64,000 bases of DNA from Microtetraspora niveoalba (GTDB taxonomy: Bacteria; Actinomycetota; Actinomycetes; Streptosporangiales; Streptosporangiaceae): positions 188,323 through 252,322 of the forward strand of contig NZ_BBYM01000019.1 in the NCBI RefSeq assembly GCF_001570405.1, in the 5' to 3' direction. Of the stretch, positions 1 to 8,141 are shown piece after piece. The notes under the pieces are model-generated. The model did not search any database, had not been told where the DNA came from, and worked only from the letters and a program-made list of their open reading frames with translations. How positions within the stretch are numbered: position 1 is the stretch's first letter; each line of letters begins with the position of its first letter. Both the position numbers and the translations under genes were made by a program.

Positions 1-1065
1 CTGACCATGGCCGTCGCGATCGGCGCGCTGTCCCTCGCCACCACGGCCACCTGGCGGCAGTCGCAGGACGACCAGGCCAGGCATCTCTCCGGTGCCGACC
101 TGCGGGTGACCGCCGCGCAGGGCGACACGGCGGACGGCTACGCGTCGCTGCCCGGGGTCACCTCGATCATGCCGGTCCACCGGGTGCGGGCGGCCATGGG
201 AGGCGGCGACGTCGACCTCGTCGCGGCGGACGCGGCCAAGCTGCCCGAGGTCATGCTGATGCGTCCGGATCTGTCCGACCTGCCGCTCGCCACGCTGGCC
301 GCCCGTCTCGTCCCGAACGGCCCGGCGCTGCCGGTCGTGGTCACCGACGACCTGGCCAAGGAGCGCACGCTGACCGTCGGCACGTCGCCCGTCCCGATCG
401 AGGTGGTGGGCACCGTACGGGCCATGCCGGGCACGCCCGCGGGTTCCTCGGCGGTCCTCGCCGACCTGTCCGCGCTGCGTACGGCGGGCAAGGTCCCGGC
501 CGCGGCGACGGAGTGGTGGCTGGCCGTCTCCGGCGACGACACCTCTGCCGCGGCGGCGGCCCTGGCGAAGCGGGACACGGACGTGATCGAGATCGGCGCC
601 CTGACCCGGCAGCTCAGGGACGACCCGCTGGCGGGCGGCCTGCGGGGGGCGCTGCTTCTCGGGTTCGTCGCCGCGCTCGCGTTCGCCGTGCTGGGCTTCC
701 TGGTGAACGCGGCCGTGTCCGCGAGGGAGCGGCGGTCGGAGTTCGCGCTGCTCGGGGCGCTCGGCGTCGGTTTCCGGCAGATGCTCGGCCTGCTCGCCGT
801 CGAGCAGTCGTTCGTCATCGCGCTGTCGCTGGTCGCCGGAGTGCTGCTCGCGGTGATCGTGGCCATGGCGGTGGTGCCGTCCATCGTGCTGACCGGGCAG
901 GCGACGGCGGTGACGCCGTCGGTGATGCTGGACATCCCGTGGCCGGGCATCGCCGCGCTCGGCCTCGCGGTCGCGGCGGTGCTCGTGGTGGTCGTGTACG
1001 GGCTGGCCCGCTCGCTGCACCGGCGCGGGCCGGGCGGCGTGCTGCGTTCGGGGGAGGACCGATGA
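1..1065 (+). CDS. FtsX-like ABC transporter permease, C-terminal part (5' end outside window)
   Basis: The reading frame is open from base 1, so this is the distal part of a longer gene. About 354 residues are visible. An extracytoplasmic stretch (roughly residues 25-210) is followed by three hydrophobic segments near residues 220-245, 265-295 and 310-335, the usual end of a MacB/LolCE-type FtsX permease. The positively charged loop with SARERRSEFALLGALG between the first two segments is the typical FtsX cytoplasmic coupling loop. The stop overlaps the next gene's ATG (ATGA at 1062-1065), and two ATPase genes follow, so this is an ABC export or lipoprotein-handling operon. The substrate cannot be told. 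Confidence 0.85.
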   Translation: MTMAVAIGALSLATTATWRQSQDDQARHLSGADLRVTAAQGDTADGYASLPGVTSIMPVHRVRAAMGGGDVDLVAADAAKLPEVMLMRPDLSDLPLATLAARLVPNGPALPVVVTDDLAKERTLTVGTSPVPIEVVGTVRAMPGTPAGSSAVLADLSALRTAGKVPAAATEWWLAVSGDDTSAAAAALAKRDTDVIEIGALTRQLRDDPLAGGLRGALLLGFVAALAFAVLGFLVNAAVSARERRSEFALLGALGVGFRQMLGLLAVEQSFVIALSLVAGVLLAVIVAMAVVPSIVLTGQATAVTPSVMLDIPWPGIAALGLAVAAVLVVVVYGLARSLHRRGPGGVLRSGEDR

Positions 1066-3572
1066 TCCGGCTGCTCGCGGCCCACAGAGGCACGGCGGCC
1101 CTGCTCGCGCTGCTCACGCTGGCCGGGTCGCTGCTGCTGGCCGGGCTCCCCCGGGCCCTGGAGACGTCCCTGGACGAGAGCGCGGCAACCACGCTGCGCA
1201 CCTCGCCTCCGCTGACGACCGCGCTGACCGTCAACTTGAACGGCTCCTACAGCTTCACCCCGCCGAAGAGCATCGATGAGATTGCGCGGGCGAACGAGTC
1301 CTGGCGGTCCTCGATGCCGCCGACCATACGCGGCGTCCTGGACGGCGTCCCCAGGTTCGGCCACGTCATAGAGCACAAGATGCAGATCGGGCGGCACCGC
1401 TACCTGCTCCTCGGCTGGGCCAACGACATGGCCTCCCGGATCAGGTACGTCGCGGGCGAGGCCCCCGGGCCGGGTGACGGGCCCAAGCGGCTCGAGATCT
1501 CCCTCCCGGCCAAGCCCGCCGCCGAGTTCGGGATCAAGCTCGGCGACACGATCTCGTTCGAGGGCTACCAGGCCGTCGTCACCGGCATCTGGGAGCCGCT
1601 GGCCCCTGAGGACCCGTACTGGAGCACCTACCAGAACGGGAGGACGGAGGTCGTCAAGACCCGTCCGCCGCTCGCCGACGAGGACGACCTGCAGATCTTC
1701 GGCCTGGCCAACGGAGACGCGCTGGCGAGCGGGGCCCTCCGGGTGCTCTATAGCTGGACGTTCCAGGTGAACCCGGCGGCCGTCACCGCCCGCAACGCGC
1801 GGGACGTGCTCGACGCGGTGGCCGAGGCGGACCGCATGGTGACGTCCGGCCCGCAGACCGTCTCCGTCACCACGGGAATCCCCGTCCAAGGAGGGGGCAG
1901 CACCCTCTTCACCGGGCTCGACCGGATTCTCACGGAGTTCCTCGACCGGCTCGCCACCACACGCGCGCTGATGGTGGTCCTCCTCGGCGGGTTCGCCGTG
2001 GCCTGCCTCGGCACGATCGCCCTCACCGTACGGCTCCTCGGCGCGCGGATGCACGGCAGCCTCTCGCTGATGCGGGCGCGCGGCGCGGCATTGCCGAAGG
2101 TCACGACCGTGGGCGGCGGGGTCGTCGCGCTCGCCGTCGCGCCCGCGGCCCTGGTCGGCGCCGCGCTCTCCCTGCTGGTGCCCGGGCCGTCCCTGCCGAT
2201 CCTGCTGCTCGGCCCCGTGGCGCTGGCCGCCGCCGCCATCGCGTACGCGTGCGGGGCGACGGCGCACACCCACCGGCAGCCCCTCAACGAGCGCAGGGAC
2301 GACGTGGTGGCGCGCCGGCCGTCCCCCCGGCGGATCGCCCTGGAGGTCCTGGTCGTCCTGCTCGGGGCCGGAGGCGTCCAGCTCCTGCGCAGCCGCGGCC
2401 TCGGCGACGACCCGTTCATGATGGCGGTGCCCGCGCTGCTCACGGTGGCCGCCGCGCTGGTCGCGCTGCGCGTCTACCCGTTCCCGCTCCGGCTGCTGCT
2501 GCGCCTCGCCGCCCGCCGCCGGGACGCCGCGCCGTACCTGGGGCTGGCCATGGCGGCGCGGGCCGCGACCGGCGCGACCCTGCCGGTGCTGACGTTGCTG
2601 CCCGCGCTCGCGATCTGCGCGTACGGCGCGGTGACCGCCGACGGCCTCGCCACGGCGCAGCGTCTGGCCGCCTGGCAGCGGGTCGGCGCCGAGGTCCGGG
2701 TCGAGCGGTCGGAGGGCATCCCGGCGGACCTCGTCGAGCGGATCAGGAAGACGCCCGGGGTGGACCAGGTCGTGCCCGCCGCGGTCGGCCGGACCCACGC
2801 CGAGGTGGGGTGGCAGGGCCGTGACACCGCCGTCGTGGCGGTCGACCTGAACGCCTACCGGAAGCTGGTGGCGGGCAGCCCGCTGGACATCCCCGCGGCG
2901 CCCGCGAGCGGGGCCCTCGTGTCGTCCGACATGGCCGCGATGGCGAGCTTCGACGTCACCTGGCCCGAGCGGCTGGCCGTACAGCCCAAGGGGAAGATCG
3001 CGTCGCTGCCGGGGGTGGACACCACCGGCCTGGGGCTCATCGTCCTCCCCGCCCTGCCGCAGCACACGAACACCCTGCTGATCAGCGGCGACGCCGAGGC
3101 CGTCAAGGCGGCCATGCCGGCCGGCACGGTGATCCGCACCGTGGACGGCACGCTCACGGAGATCACCTCGGTGCCGCTCACGTCCAGCCTGATGACCGGG
3201 CTGCGCGTCGTCACGCTGGCCCTGGCCGCGTACGCGCTGGCGGCGGTGGCGATCATGCTGGTGTCGGGGGCGGCGGAGCGGTCCCGCGCCCTGACCCTGC
3301 TGCACGCGATCGGCCTGACCCGCCGCCAGGCGAAGGGCATGACGGTGCTCGAAGTCGGCCCGGTGCTCGTTCTCGCCGTTCTCGCCGGGCTCGCGCTCGG
3401 GCTCGGCCTGCCCACGCTGCTCGGGAAGGGCATCGACCTGTCCGCGTACGCCGGGCTGCGGTTCGGCGACTATCCGATCGACCCGGTCATGCCCGCCCTG
3501 CTGGCCGGCGGCGTGGCCGTCGTCGCCCTGGCGGGCGTCTACCTTGGAGGCAGCCGTGCAAAGTCTCGCTGA
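1062..3572 (+). CDS. FtsX-like ABC transporter permease
   Basis: An 836-residue membrane protein beginning MIRLLAAHRG with an N-terminal membrane anchor, a long extracytoplasmic domain, a central cluster of membrane segments (about residues 300-480) and three C-terminal segments after about residue 710. The layout is a duplicated FtsX permease with two periplasmic-type domains. The start is chosen because its ATG overlaps the upstream stop in an ATGA, which implies translational coupling; longer frames upstream run inside the preceding gene. It would form the membrane channel with the neighbouring permease and the ATPases downstream. The family exports or extracts peptides, lipids or lipoproteins; no substrate is indicated here. 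Confidence 0.85.
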   Translation: MIRLLAAHRGTAALLALLTLAGSLLLAGLPRALETSLDESAATTLRTSPPLTTALTVNLNGSYSFTPPKSIDEIARANESWRSSMPPTIRGVLDGVPRFGHVIEHKMQIGRHRYLLLGWANDMASRIRYVAGEAPGPGDGPKRLEISLPAKPAAEFGIKLGDTISFEGYQAVVTGIWEPLAPEDPYWSTYQNGRTEVVKTRPPLADEDDLQIFGLANGDALASGALRVLYSWTFQVNPAAVTARNARDVLDAVAEADRMVTSGPQTVSVTTGIPVQGGGSTLFTGLDRILTEFLDRLATTRALMVVLLGGFAVACLGTIALTVRLLGARMHGSLSLMRARGAALPKVTTVGGGVVALAVAPAALVGAALSLLVPGPSLPILLLGPVALAAAAIAYACGATAHTHRQPLNERRDDVVARRPSPRRIALEVLVVLLGAGGVQLLRSRGLGDDPFMMAVPALLTVAAALVALRVYPFPLRLLLRLAARRRDAAPYLGLAMAARAATGATLPVLTLLPALAICAYGAVTADGLATAQRLAAWQRVGAEVRVERSEGIPADLVERIRKTPGVDQVVPAAVGRTHAEVGWQGRDTAVVAVDLNAYRKLVAGSPLDIPAAPASGALVSSDMAAMASFDVTWPERLAVQPKGKIASLPGVDTTGLGLIVLPALPQHTNTLLISGDAEAVKAAMPAGTVIRTVDGTLTEITSVPLTSSLMTGLRVVTLALAAYALAAVAIMLVSGAAERSRALTLLHAIGLTRRQAKGMTVLEVGPVLVLAVLAGLALGLGLPTLLGKGIDLSAYAGLRFGDYPIDPVMPALLAGGVAVVALAGVYLGGSRAKSR

Positions 3573-4476
3573 TCTGGAGGCGCGGGCCGGAGCGGCGAAG
3601 CCCGCGTTCGGCGCGGCCGCCCACATCCTGTGCGACAACCTCGTCCGCATCTACAAGACCGAGGGCGTCGAGGTGGTCGCCCTGCAGGGACTCGACCTGC
3701 TGATCGACAAGGGCGAGCTGATCGCCATCGTCGGCGCGTCCGGGTCGGGCAAGTCGACGCTGCTCAACGTGCTGTCCGGGCTCGACGTGCCGACCGCCGG
3801 GCTCGCCCGGGTCGCCGGCATGGACCTGCTGTCGATGACCGCCAAGGACCGGCTGCGGTTCCGCCGCTTCGTCGTCGGGTTCATCTGGCAGCAGACGGCC
3901 CGCAACCTGCTGCCCTATCTCACCGCGCAGGAGAACGTGCTGCTGCCGATGCGGCTGGCCGCCGGGAAGGCGGACCGAGTGCGGGCGGCCGAGCTGCTCG
4001 ACCTGCTCGGCGTGGCCGACTGCTCCGGACGGCGTCCCGGCGAGATGTCGGGCGGCCAGCAGCAGCGCGTCGCCATCGCGGTGGCGCTGGCCAACTCGCC
4101 CGAGGTGATCCTCGCGGACGAGCCGACCGGCGAGCTCGACAGCGACACCTCCGAGGAGGTGTTCGGCGCGCTGCGCCGGGCCAACCGGGAGCTCGGCGTC
4201 ACCACCGTCATCGTGACGCACGACCCCATGGTCGCCGACCAGGTGGACCGTACGATCGGCATCCGGGACGGCCGCACCTCCAGCGAGACGCTGCGCCGCA
4301 CGTCCGAGGACGGCGGCCTGATCGCCGAGGAGTACGCCGTGCTCGACCGGGCCGGCCGGCTGCAGCTCCCGCGCGACTTCATGACCGCGCTGGACATGGA
4401 ACGCCGGGTGCGGCTGGAGCTCGAACGCGACCACATCGGGGTGTGGCCCGCCAACCAGGGAGACGAGCAGTCATGA
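3556..4476 (+). CDS. ABC transporter ATP-binding protein (MacB/LolD type)
   Basis: A 306-residue ATPase with Walker A GASGSGKST, Q-loop, signature SGGQQQR, Walker B VILADEPTGELD and the H-loop THD. A roughly 60-residue C-terminal extension follows the nucleotide-binding domain. The start is taken as GTG at 3556, five bases after GGAGG (3546-3550), rather than the TTG at 3544 that lies before that site. It overlaps the end of the permease gene by 17 bases and ends in an ATGA with the next ATPase. Having two different ATPases with two FtsX permeases suggests a heterodimeric motor. Confidence 0.9.
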   Translation: MQSLADLEARAGAAKPAFGAAAHILCDNLVRIYKTEGVEVVALQGLDLLIDKGELIAIVGASGSGKSTLLNVLSGLDVPTAGLARVAGMDLLSMTAKDRLRFRRFVVGFIWQQTARNLLPYLTAQENVLLPMRLAAGKADRVRAAELLDLLGVADCSGRRPGEMSGGQQQRVAIAVALANSPEVILADEPTGELDSDTSEEVFGALRRANRELGVTTVIVTHDPMVADQVDRTIGIRDGRTSSETLRRTSEDGGLIAEEYAVLDRAGRLQLPRDFMTALDMERRVRLELERDHIGVWPANQGDEQS

Positions 4477-5162
4477 CGGATCCGACACAGCCGCTGGTCG
4501 TCGTCGAGGGTGTGCGCAAGGTGTACCCCAAGGGGGTCGAGGCCCTGCGCGGGGTGTCGTTCGAGGCGTACCCGGGCGAACTGGTCGCGATCCGCGGCCG
4601 GTCCGGGTCGGGCAAGACGACGTTGCTCAACATGGTCGGCGGCCTGGACCGGCCGGACGAGGGCCGGGTCGAGGTCGCCGGGCGGCCCGTGACCGAGCTG
4701 CCCGAGGCCGCCCTGCTGGAGCTGCGCCGGGACGTGATCGGGTTCGTGTTCCAGACGTTCGGGCTGATCCCGGTGTTGTCCGCGGCCGAGAACGTCGGGG
4801 TGCCGCTCCGCCTGGCCCGCGCCGCGGTCGCCGAGCGGGACGAGCGGGTCAGGGTGCTGCTCACCCTGGTCGGGCTCGGGGATCACATGAACCAGCGGCC
4901 GTACGAGTTGTCCGGCGGGCAGCAGCAGCGGGTGGCCATCGCCCGGTCGCTGGCGAACCGGCCGCGCCTGCTCATCGCGGACGAGCCGACCGGGCAGCTC
5001 GACTCGCACACCGCGCTCCAGATCATGCAGCTCATCCAGACGCTCGTCCGCAGCGAAGGGGTGACGGCGCTGGTCGCCACCCACGATCCCAAGCTGATCA
5101 CGCTCGCCGACCGCGTGCTGGAGCTGCGCGACGGCGCCATCCTGCAGGAAGCCGCCGCCTGA
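4473..5162 (+). CDS. ABC transporter ATP-binding protein (MacB/LolD type)
   Basis: A 229-residue ATPase of normal LolD/MacB length, with Walker A GRSGSGKTT, signature LSGGQQQR, Walker B LLIADEPTGQLD and H-loop THD. The ATG overlaps the previous stop (ATGA, 4473-4476), making it the last gene of a four-gene coupled operon of two permeases and two ATPases. It lacks the C-terminal extension of its partner. A stem-loop lies about 100 bp downstream before the convergent holA gene. Confidence 0.9.
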   Translation: MTDPTQPLVVVEGVRKVYPKGVEALRGVSFEAYPGELVAIRGRSGSGKTTLLNMVGGLDRPDEGRVEVAGRPVTELPEAALLELRRDVIGFVFQTFGLIPVLSAAENVGVPLRLARAAVAERDERVRVLLTLVGLGDHMNQRPYELSGGQQQRVAIARSLANRPRLLIADEPTGQLDSHTALQIMQLIQTLVRSEGVTALVATHDPKLITLADRVLELRDGAILQEAAA

Positions 5163-5260
5163 GCCGCCCCCGCCCGGCGACCGTGACACCGGAGAAGCCC
5201 GGCTGAACGCCGCTGCCGGTTCGCCGGCTCGGACAGGCAGGGGCCGTACAGCGCGGCGGA

Positions 5261-5301
5261 CGACCCCGAACCGAGATCGGCTGAAGACCGAGTCGGGGTC
5301 G
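5261..5301. terminator. Stem-loop between convergent ABC operon and holA
   Basis: Perfect 9-bp arms CGACCCCGA (5261-5269) and TCGGGGTCG (5293-5301) enclose a loop that itself contains a small palindrome. It lies between two convergent genes, as expected for a bidirectional terminator. There is no T-tract, as is common in high-GC actinomycetes. Confidence 0.5.
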
Positions 5302-5315
5302 AGGGCGGGTACGGA

Positions 5316-6281
5316 TCAGCGACCGGTGCGGCTCGCGACGATGACCTGCACCGCCCGCTCCAGCGCGTACGCCGGGTCGGTGCCCCCTCCCTTCACCTGC
5401 TCGTCGGCGACGGCGACGGCCTGCATGGCTCGGGAGATGCCGTCCTGGCCCCACCCCGTGAGCTGGCGCTTCACCCGGTCGATCTTCCAGGGAGGCATGC
5501 CGACATGGCTTGCGAGCTGGCCGCCCCGGAGGTTGCGGGGGGCGCCCCCGATCTTGGCGAGCGATCGGAGGCCACCCGCGAGGGCGCTGACGATCAGTAC
5601 GGGCGCCACGCCGGTCGCCAGCGCCCACCGGAGCTGTTCGAGCGCCTCGCCGAGCTTGCCCTCGATCGCCAGGTCCGCGATGGTGAAGCCGCTGACCTCG
5701 GCCCGGCCGCGGTGATACCTGGCCACCGCGGCCTCGTCGATGCCCTTGCCGGGGGTGTCGAAGGCGAGCTGACCGCAGGCGGCCGCGAGCTCGCGTAGAT
5801 CGCTCCCCACCGCGTCGAGAAGCGCCTGCGCGGCGGACGGCGTGATCGACCGGCCGGCTCGCTTGATCTCCCCCTTGATGAAGTCCAACCGCTCGGCCGG
5901 CTTCGTGAGTTTGGAGACGGTGACGACGTCCGCCCCGGCCTTCTTCACGCCGTCGACGAGCGCCTTGCCCTTCACACCACCCGGATGCGCGAGCACGAGG
6001 ACCGTGTCCTCCGCCGGATGCGCCGTGTACTTGACGATCTCGGCGATGACGTCCTTGGAGAGGTCCTGGGCGGACCGGATCACGATCACCGACCTGTCGC
6101 CGAAGAGCGAGGGGGAGGCCAGGCCGGTGAGTTCGCCCGGCTCGACCTTCCCGCCCACGAGGTCGTGGACCTCCGCACCGGCATCGTCGGCGCGCACGGC
6201 CGCCACGACGGACGAGACCGCCCGGTCGGCCAGGAGCTCCTCGTCGCCGACGACCAGGGTCACGGGTGCTGGATTGGCCAT
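5316..6281 (-). CDS. holA: DNA polymerase III subunit delta
   Basis: A 321-residue protein beginning MANPAPVTLVVGDEELL, the typical HolA opening in actinobacteria, with the family's AAA-like N-terminal region and the C-terminal helical clamp-loader domain (for example SDLRELAAACGQLAFD around residues 155-170). It is the clamp-loader subunit that opens the sliding clamp. An in-frame ATG four codons upstream (6293) is an alternative start; no clear ribosome-binding site separates them. In many actinomycetes holA follows degV-comEA-comEC directly. Here an extra plus-strand gene and a repeat-bearing spacer lie between comEC and holA. Confidence 0.9.
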   Translation of the reverse strand: MANPAPVTLVVGDEELLADRAVSSVVAAVRADDAGAEVHDLVGGKVEPGELTGLASPSLFGDRSVIVIRSAQDLSKDVIAEIVKYTAHPAEDTVLVLAHPGGVKGKALVDGVKKAGADVVTVSKLTKPAERLDFIKGEIKRAGRSITPSAAQALLDAVGSDLRELAAACGQLAFDTPGKGIDEAAVARYHRGRAEVSGFTIADLAIEGKLGEALEQLRWALATGVAPVLIVSALAGGLRSLAKIGGAPRNLRGGQLASHVGMPPWKIDRVKRQLTGWGQDGISRAMQAVAVADEQVKGGGTDPAYALERAVQVIVASRTGR

Positions 6282-7044
6282 GTCTGGCAGCATGCCACGC
6301 CCGGCCCCGACTCCGGGAATCGGATCGAAGCCCCCTTCCCTCCGTGTTGCCGTTCGATGCGAAGGGGACTTAGGGTTTCGATCTGTGACTGCCGGGTCGG
6401 CCATGGGCCAAGAGCGAGTGAGGCACCCGGCCACGGCGTGATCGGCCGGCGGGCGAGAGGCCCGCCTTGCGCACTGCCACGGATCGCACGGTCGTTTCCC
6501 CTGTTCGCGGGCTGTCCGCCGGTCGCCGGGTTCCCGTTCCGGGTGTCCCCCGTTTCCGACGCCCCGGGCCGGTTCGTTCAGGCTCCCGGGTCCGCGGCCC
6601 ATCCGTTCCCTGCTGCGGTACGCCCAGCCGTCCCGGTGCGAGAGGCCGAGCCACGTGCGCCCGGTCACCTCGATCACAGCCGGAGAACGTGGGCAGTCCG
6701 GAAACGCCTGTATACGAGCGAACGACTTGTGCGTGGTACGTCGGCGCAGCCGGGAAAACCAGCCCGGCCGGAGACGACGGCGTATGAGCGAAGAGCCCGT
6801 GTGCGGTCACGTCGGCGCAGACCGGTAAACACGGCACAGCCCGACGACGCCCGCGTACGGGTGAATGGTCCGAGCGAGGTCGCTTCGGCCGGAGCGGGGA
6901 CGCGTGGAATTCCCACGCACAGACGATGGCCGCATCAGGATGCCCGCAGACGCATGGTGACGCCTTGTGCGTATTCCCATCACCCATTGAGCAGCCTTCG
7001 CCATTTCGGTGAAAGGCAAATGAATTCGGAGAGGAAAGCGGAGA
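6282..7044. other. Long intergenic region with degenerate tandem repeats
   Basis: About 760 bp separate divergent holA and the plus-strand reductase-hemerythrin gene. No frame here looks like a gene on either strand; the open frames are repetitive arginine-rich translations of GC-rich DNA. The centre carries three ~71-bp degenerate repeats (6666-6882). The 3' part (6960-7044) is less GC-rich and should hold the promoter of the downstream gene, which has a purine-rich site (GAGAGGAAAG) before its ATG. Confidence 0.6.
6666..6882. repeat. Three degenerate ~71-bp tandem repeats
   Basis: Three copies begin at about 6666, 6740 and 6810. The second and third share the exact start CGTCGGCGCAG, which recurs with a spacing of 71. 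All three carry a CCGG(t/g)AAA-like segment and a GACG-CG-TA-GAGCGAA-like segment in the same order. A weaker fourth copy may follow. They do not preserve a reading frame (71 is not a multiple of three), so they are not a coding repeat. Confidence 0.6.
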
Positions 7045-7881
7045 ATGCCCAACGATTTCAACCAGAAGATCATCGAGGAGTTTCGCGCCAACGGCGGCCG
7101 GGTCGGCGGCCCGTTCGAAGGGGGCCGGTTACTCCTGTTGACCACGACGGGAGCACGATCCGGTGTTCCTCACACGACGCCGGTCGGTTACCTGCATGAC
7201 GGCGGCGACCGACTTCTCGTGATCGCGTCCGCCGGCGGCGGGCCGAAGCACCCGGACTGGTTCCACAACCTGGTCGCCAACCAGCGGGTGACCGTCGAGG
7301 ACGGCGTGTTCACCTATGAGGCGGAGGCCGTCGTGTTGGACGGCCCCGAACGCGACGAGGTCTTCGCGCGCGCCGTCGAGGCCGATCCGGGCTGGGGCGA
7401 CTACCAGGCCAAGACGGCGCGTGTCATCCCCGTGGTCGCCCTCACGCCCGTCACCGTCGGACCGCCGCAGGCGTCGTCACCGGGTGCGGCGCTCAAGGCG
7501 GTCCACGACGCCTTCCGACGGGAACTCGCTCTGATCCGCAAGGAGGTCACCCGGTCCGGGGTCGGCATCGGCGCCCAGCTCCGGGTGAACTGCCTGACCC
7601 TCTGCCAGGGGCTGCACGTCCATCACACCCATGAGGACGAGGGGATGTTCCCCTTCTTCGCCGAGCACAACCCCGAGCTGCGCCCCGCCCTGGACCGGAT
7701 GCGGCAGGAACACGAGAGGGTGGCGGTCCTTCTCGACGCCTTGCGGAATGTCGTGTCGGCCGAAGGCGGAGATCCCCTGTCGGTGCTCCGTGAGGTCGAG
7801 CGGCTCACGGACGAACTCGAAAGCCACCTGGCCTACGAGGAAGAGCAACTGATCCCCCTCCTCGACGCCTCGGCCCACTGA
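7045..7881 (+). CDS. Deazaflavin (F420)-type nitroreductase/quinone reductase fused to hemerythrin HHE domain
   Basis: A 278-residue two-domain protein. Residues 1-135 match the DUF385/Ddn split-barrel family, with TTTGARSG near 33-40, PVGYL, and the PKHPDWFHNLVANQ motif at 67-80; family members usually reduce quinones or nitro compounds with F420H2. Residues 150-275 form an HHE four-helix bundle with candidate diiron ligands H154, the H191-E199 cluster (HVHHTHEDE), H223, H261 and E265. The fusion suggests a redox or oxygen-sensing/detoxifying enzyme. It stands alone, divergent from holA and convergent with comEC, separated from both by sizeable spacers. The cofactor assignment follows from family membership. 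Confidence 0.85.
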   Translation: MPNDFNQKIIEEFRANGGRVGGPFEGGRLLLLTTTGARSGVPHTTPVGYLHDGGDRLLVIASAGGGPKHPDWFHNLVANQRVTVEDGVFTYEAEAVVLDGPERDEVFARAVEADPGWGDYQAKTARVIPVVALTPVTVGPPQASSPGAALKAVHDAFRRELALIRKEVTRSGVGIGAQLRVNCLTLCQGLHVHHTHEDEGMFPFFAEHNPELRPALDRMRQEHERVAVLLDALRNVVSAEGGDPLSVLREVERLTDELESHLAYEEEQLIPLLDASAH

Positions 7882-7976
7882 CACGGTCGAGGTCCGCATC
7901 CCGGTTGACGTGAACGGCCGGCCGCCCCACCTCCGAGATGCGAACCCGCCGGGCAGGGAGTCGGCTGGTATGTACA

Positions 7977-8016
7977 CGCGGTGTCGGCCTGGAACAGGCT
8001 CCAGGCCGACACCGCG
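7977..8016. terminator. Perfect 17-bp stem-loop between convergent genes
   Basis: Arms CGCGGTGTCGGCCTGGA (7977-7993) and its exact complement (8000-8016) enclose a 6-base loop. The stem sits between the plus-strand reductase-hemerythrin gene and the minus-strand comEC gene, so it probably terminates transcription from both sides. There is no T-run. Confidence 0.7.
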
Positions 8017-8065
8017 ACTGCCGGCGCCGATCATCCGGCGGCCCGCCACGTGACCGGACCGGTGG

Positions 8066-8092
8066 TTCACGGCTTCCGGCCGGCAGCCCCGG
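8066..8092. repeat. 27-bp dispersed element, copy 1 (downstream of comEC)
   Basis: The segment starting TTCACGGCTTCCG and ending GGCAGCCCCGG differs by a single base from 60241-60267. A TGACCGG motif lies just upstream in both copies. Both copies lie just past the 3' end of a minus-strand gene (comEC here, rny at the other site). Confidence 0.6.
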
Positions 8093-8141
8093 GAACGAGT
8101 CCGGGGCGAGACGCGGACACGCCCCACCAGCGCGGCGACGG

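Noticed and set aside
138-3650. An 1170-residue minus-strand open frame opposite the ABC permeases
   Set aside because: Arginine/glycine/proline-rich shadow of a high-GC coding strand; the plus-strand permeases have clear membrane segments and family motifs.
5316-6677. A longer 453-residue version of HolA
   Set aside because: The first ~130 residues are low-complexity translation of spacer DNA; HolA similarity begins at MANPAPVTLVVGDEE.
6666-6882. A repetitive protein-coding gene in the holA upstream spacer
   Set aside because: The 71-bp period breaks frame, there is no ribosome-binding site, and all frames are arginine-rich like random high-GC DNA.
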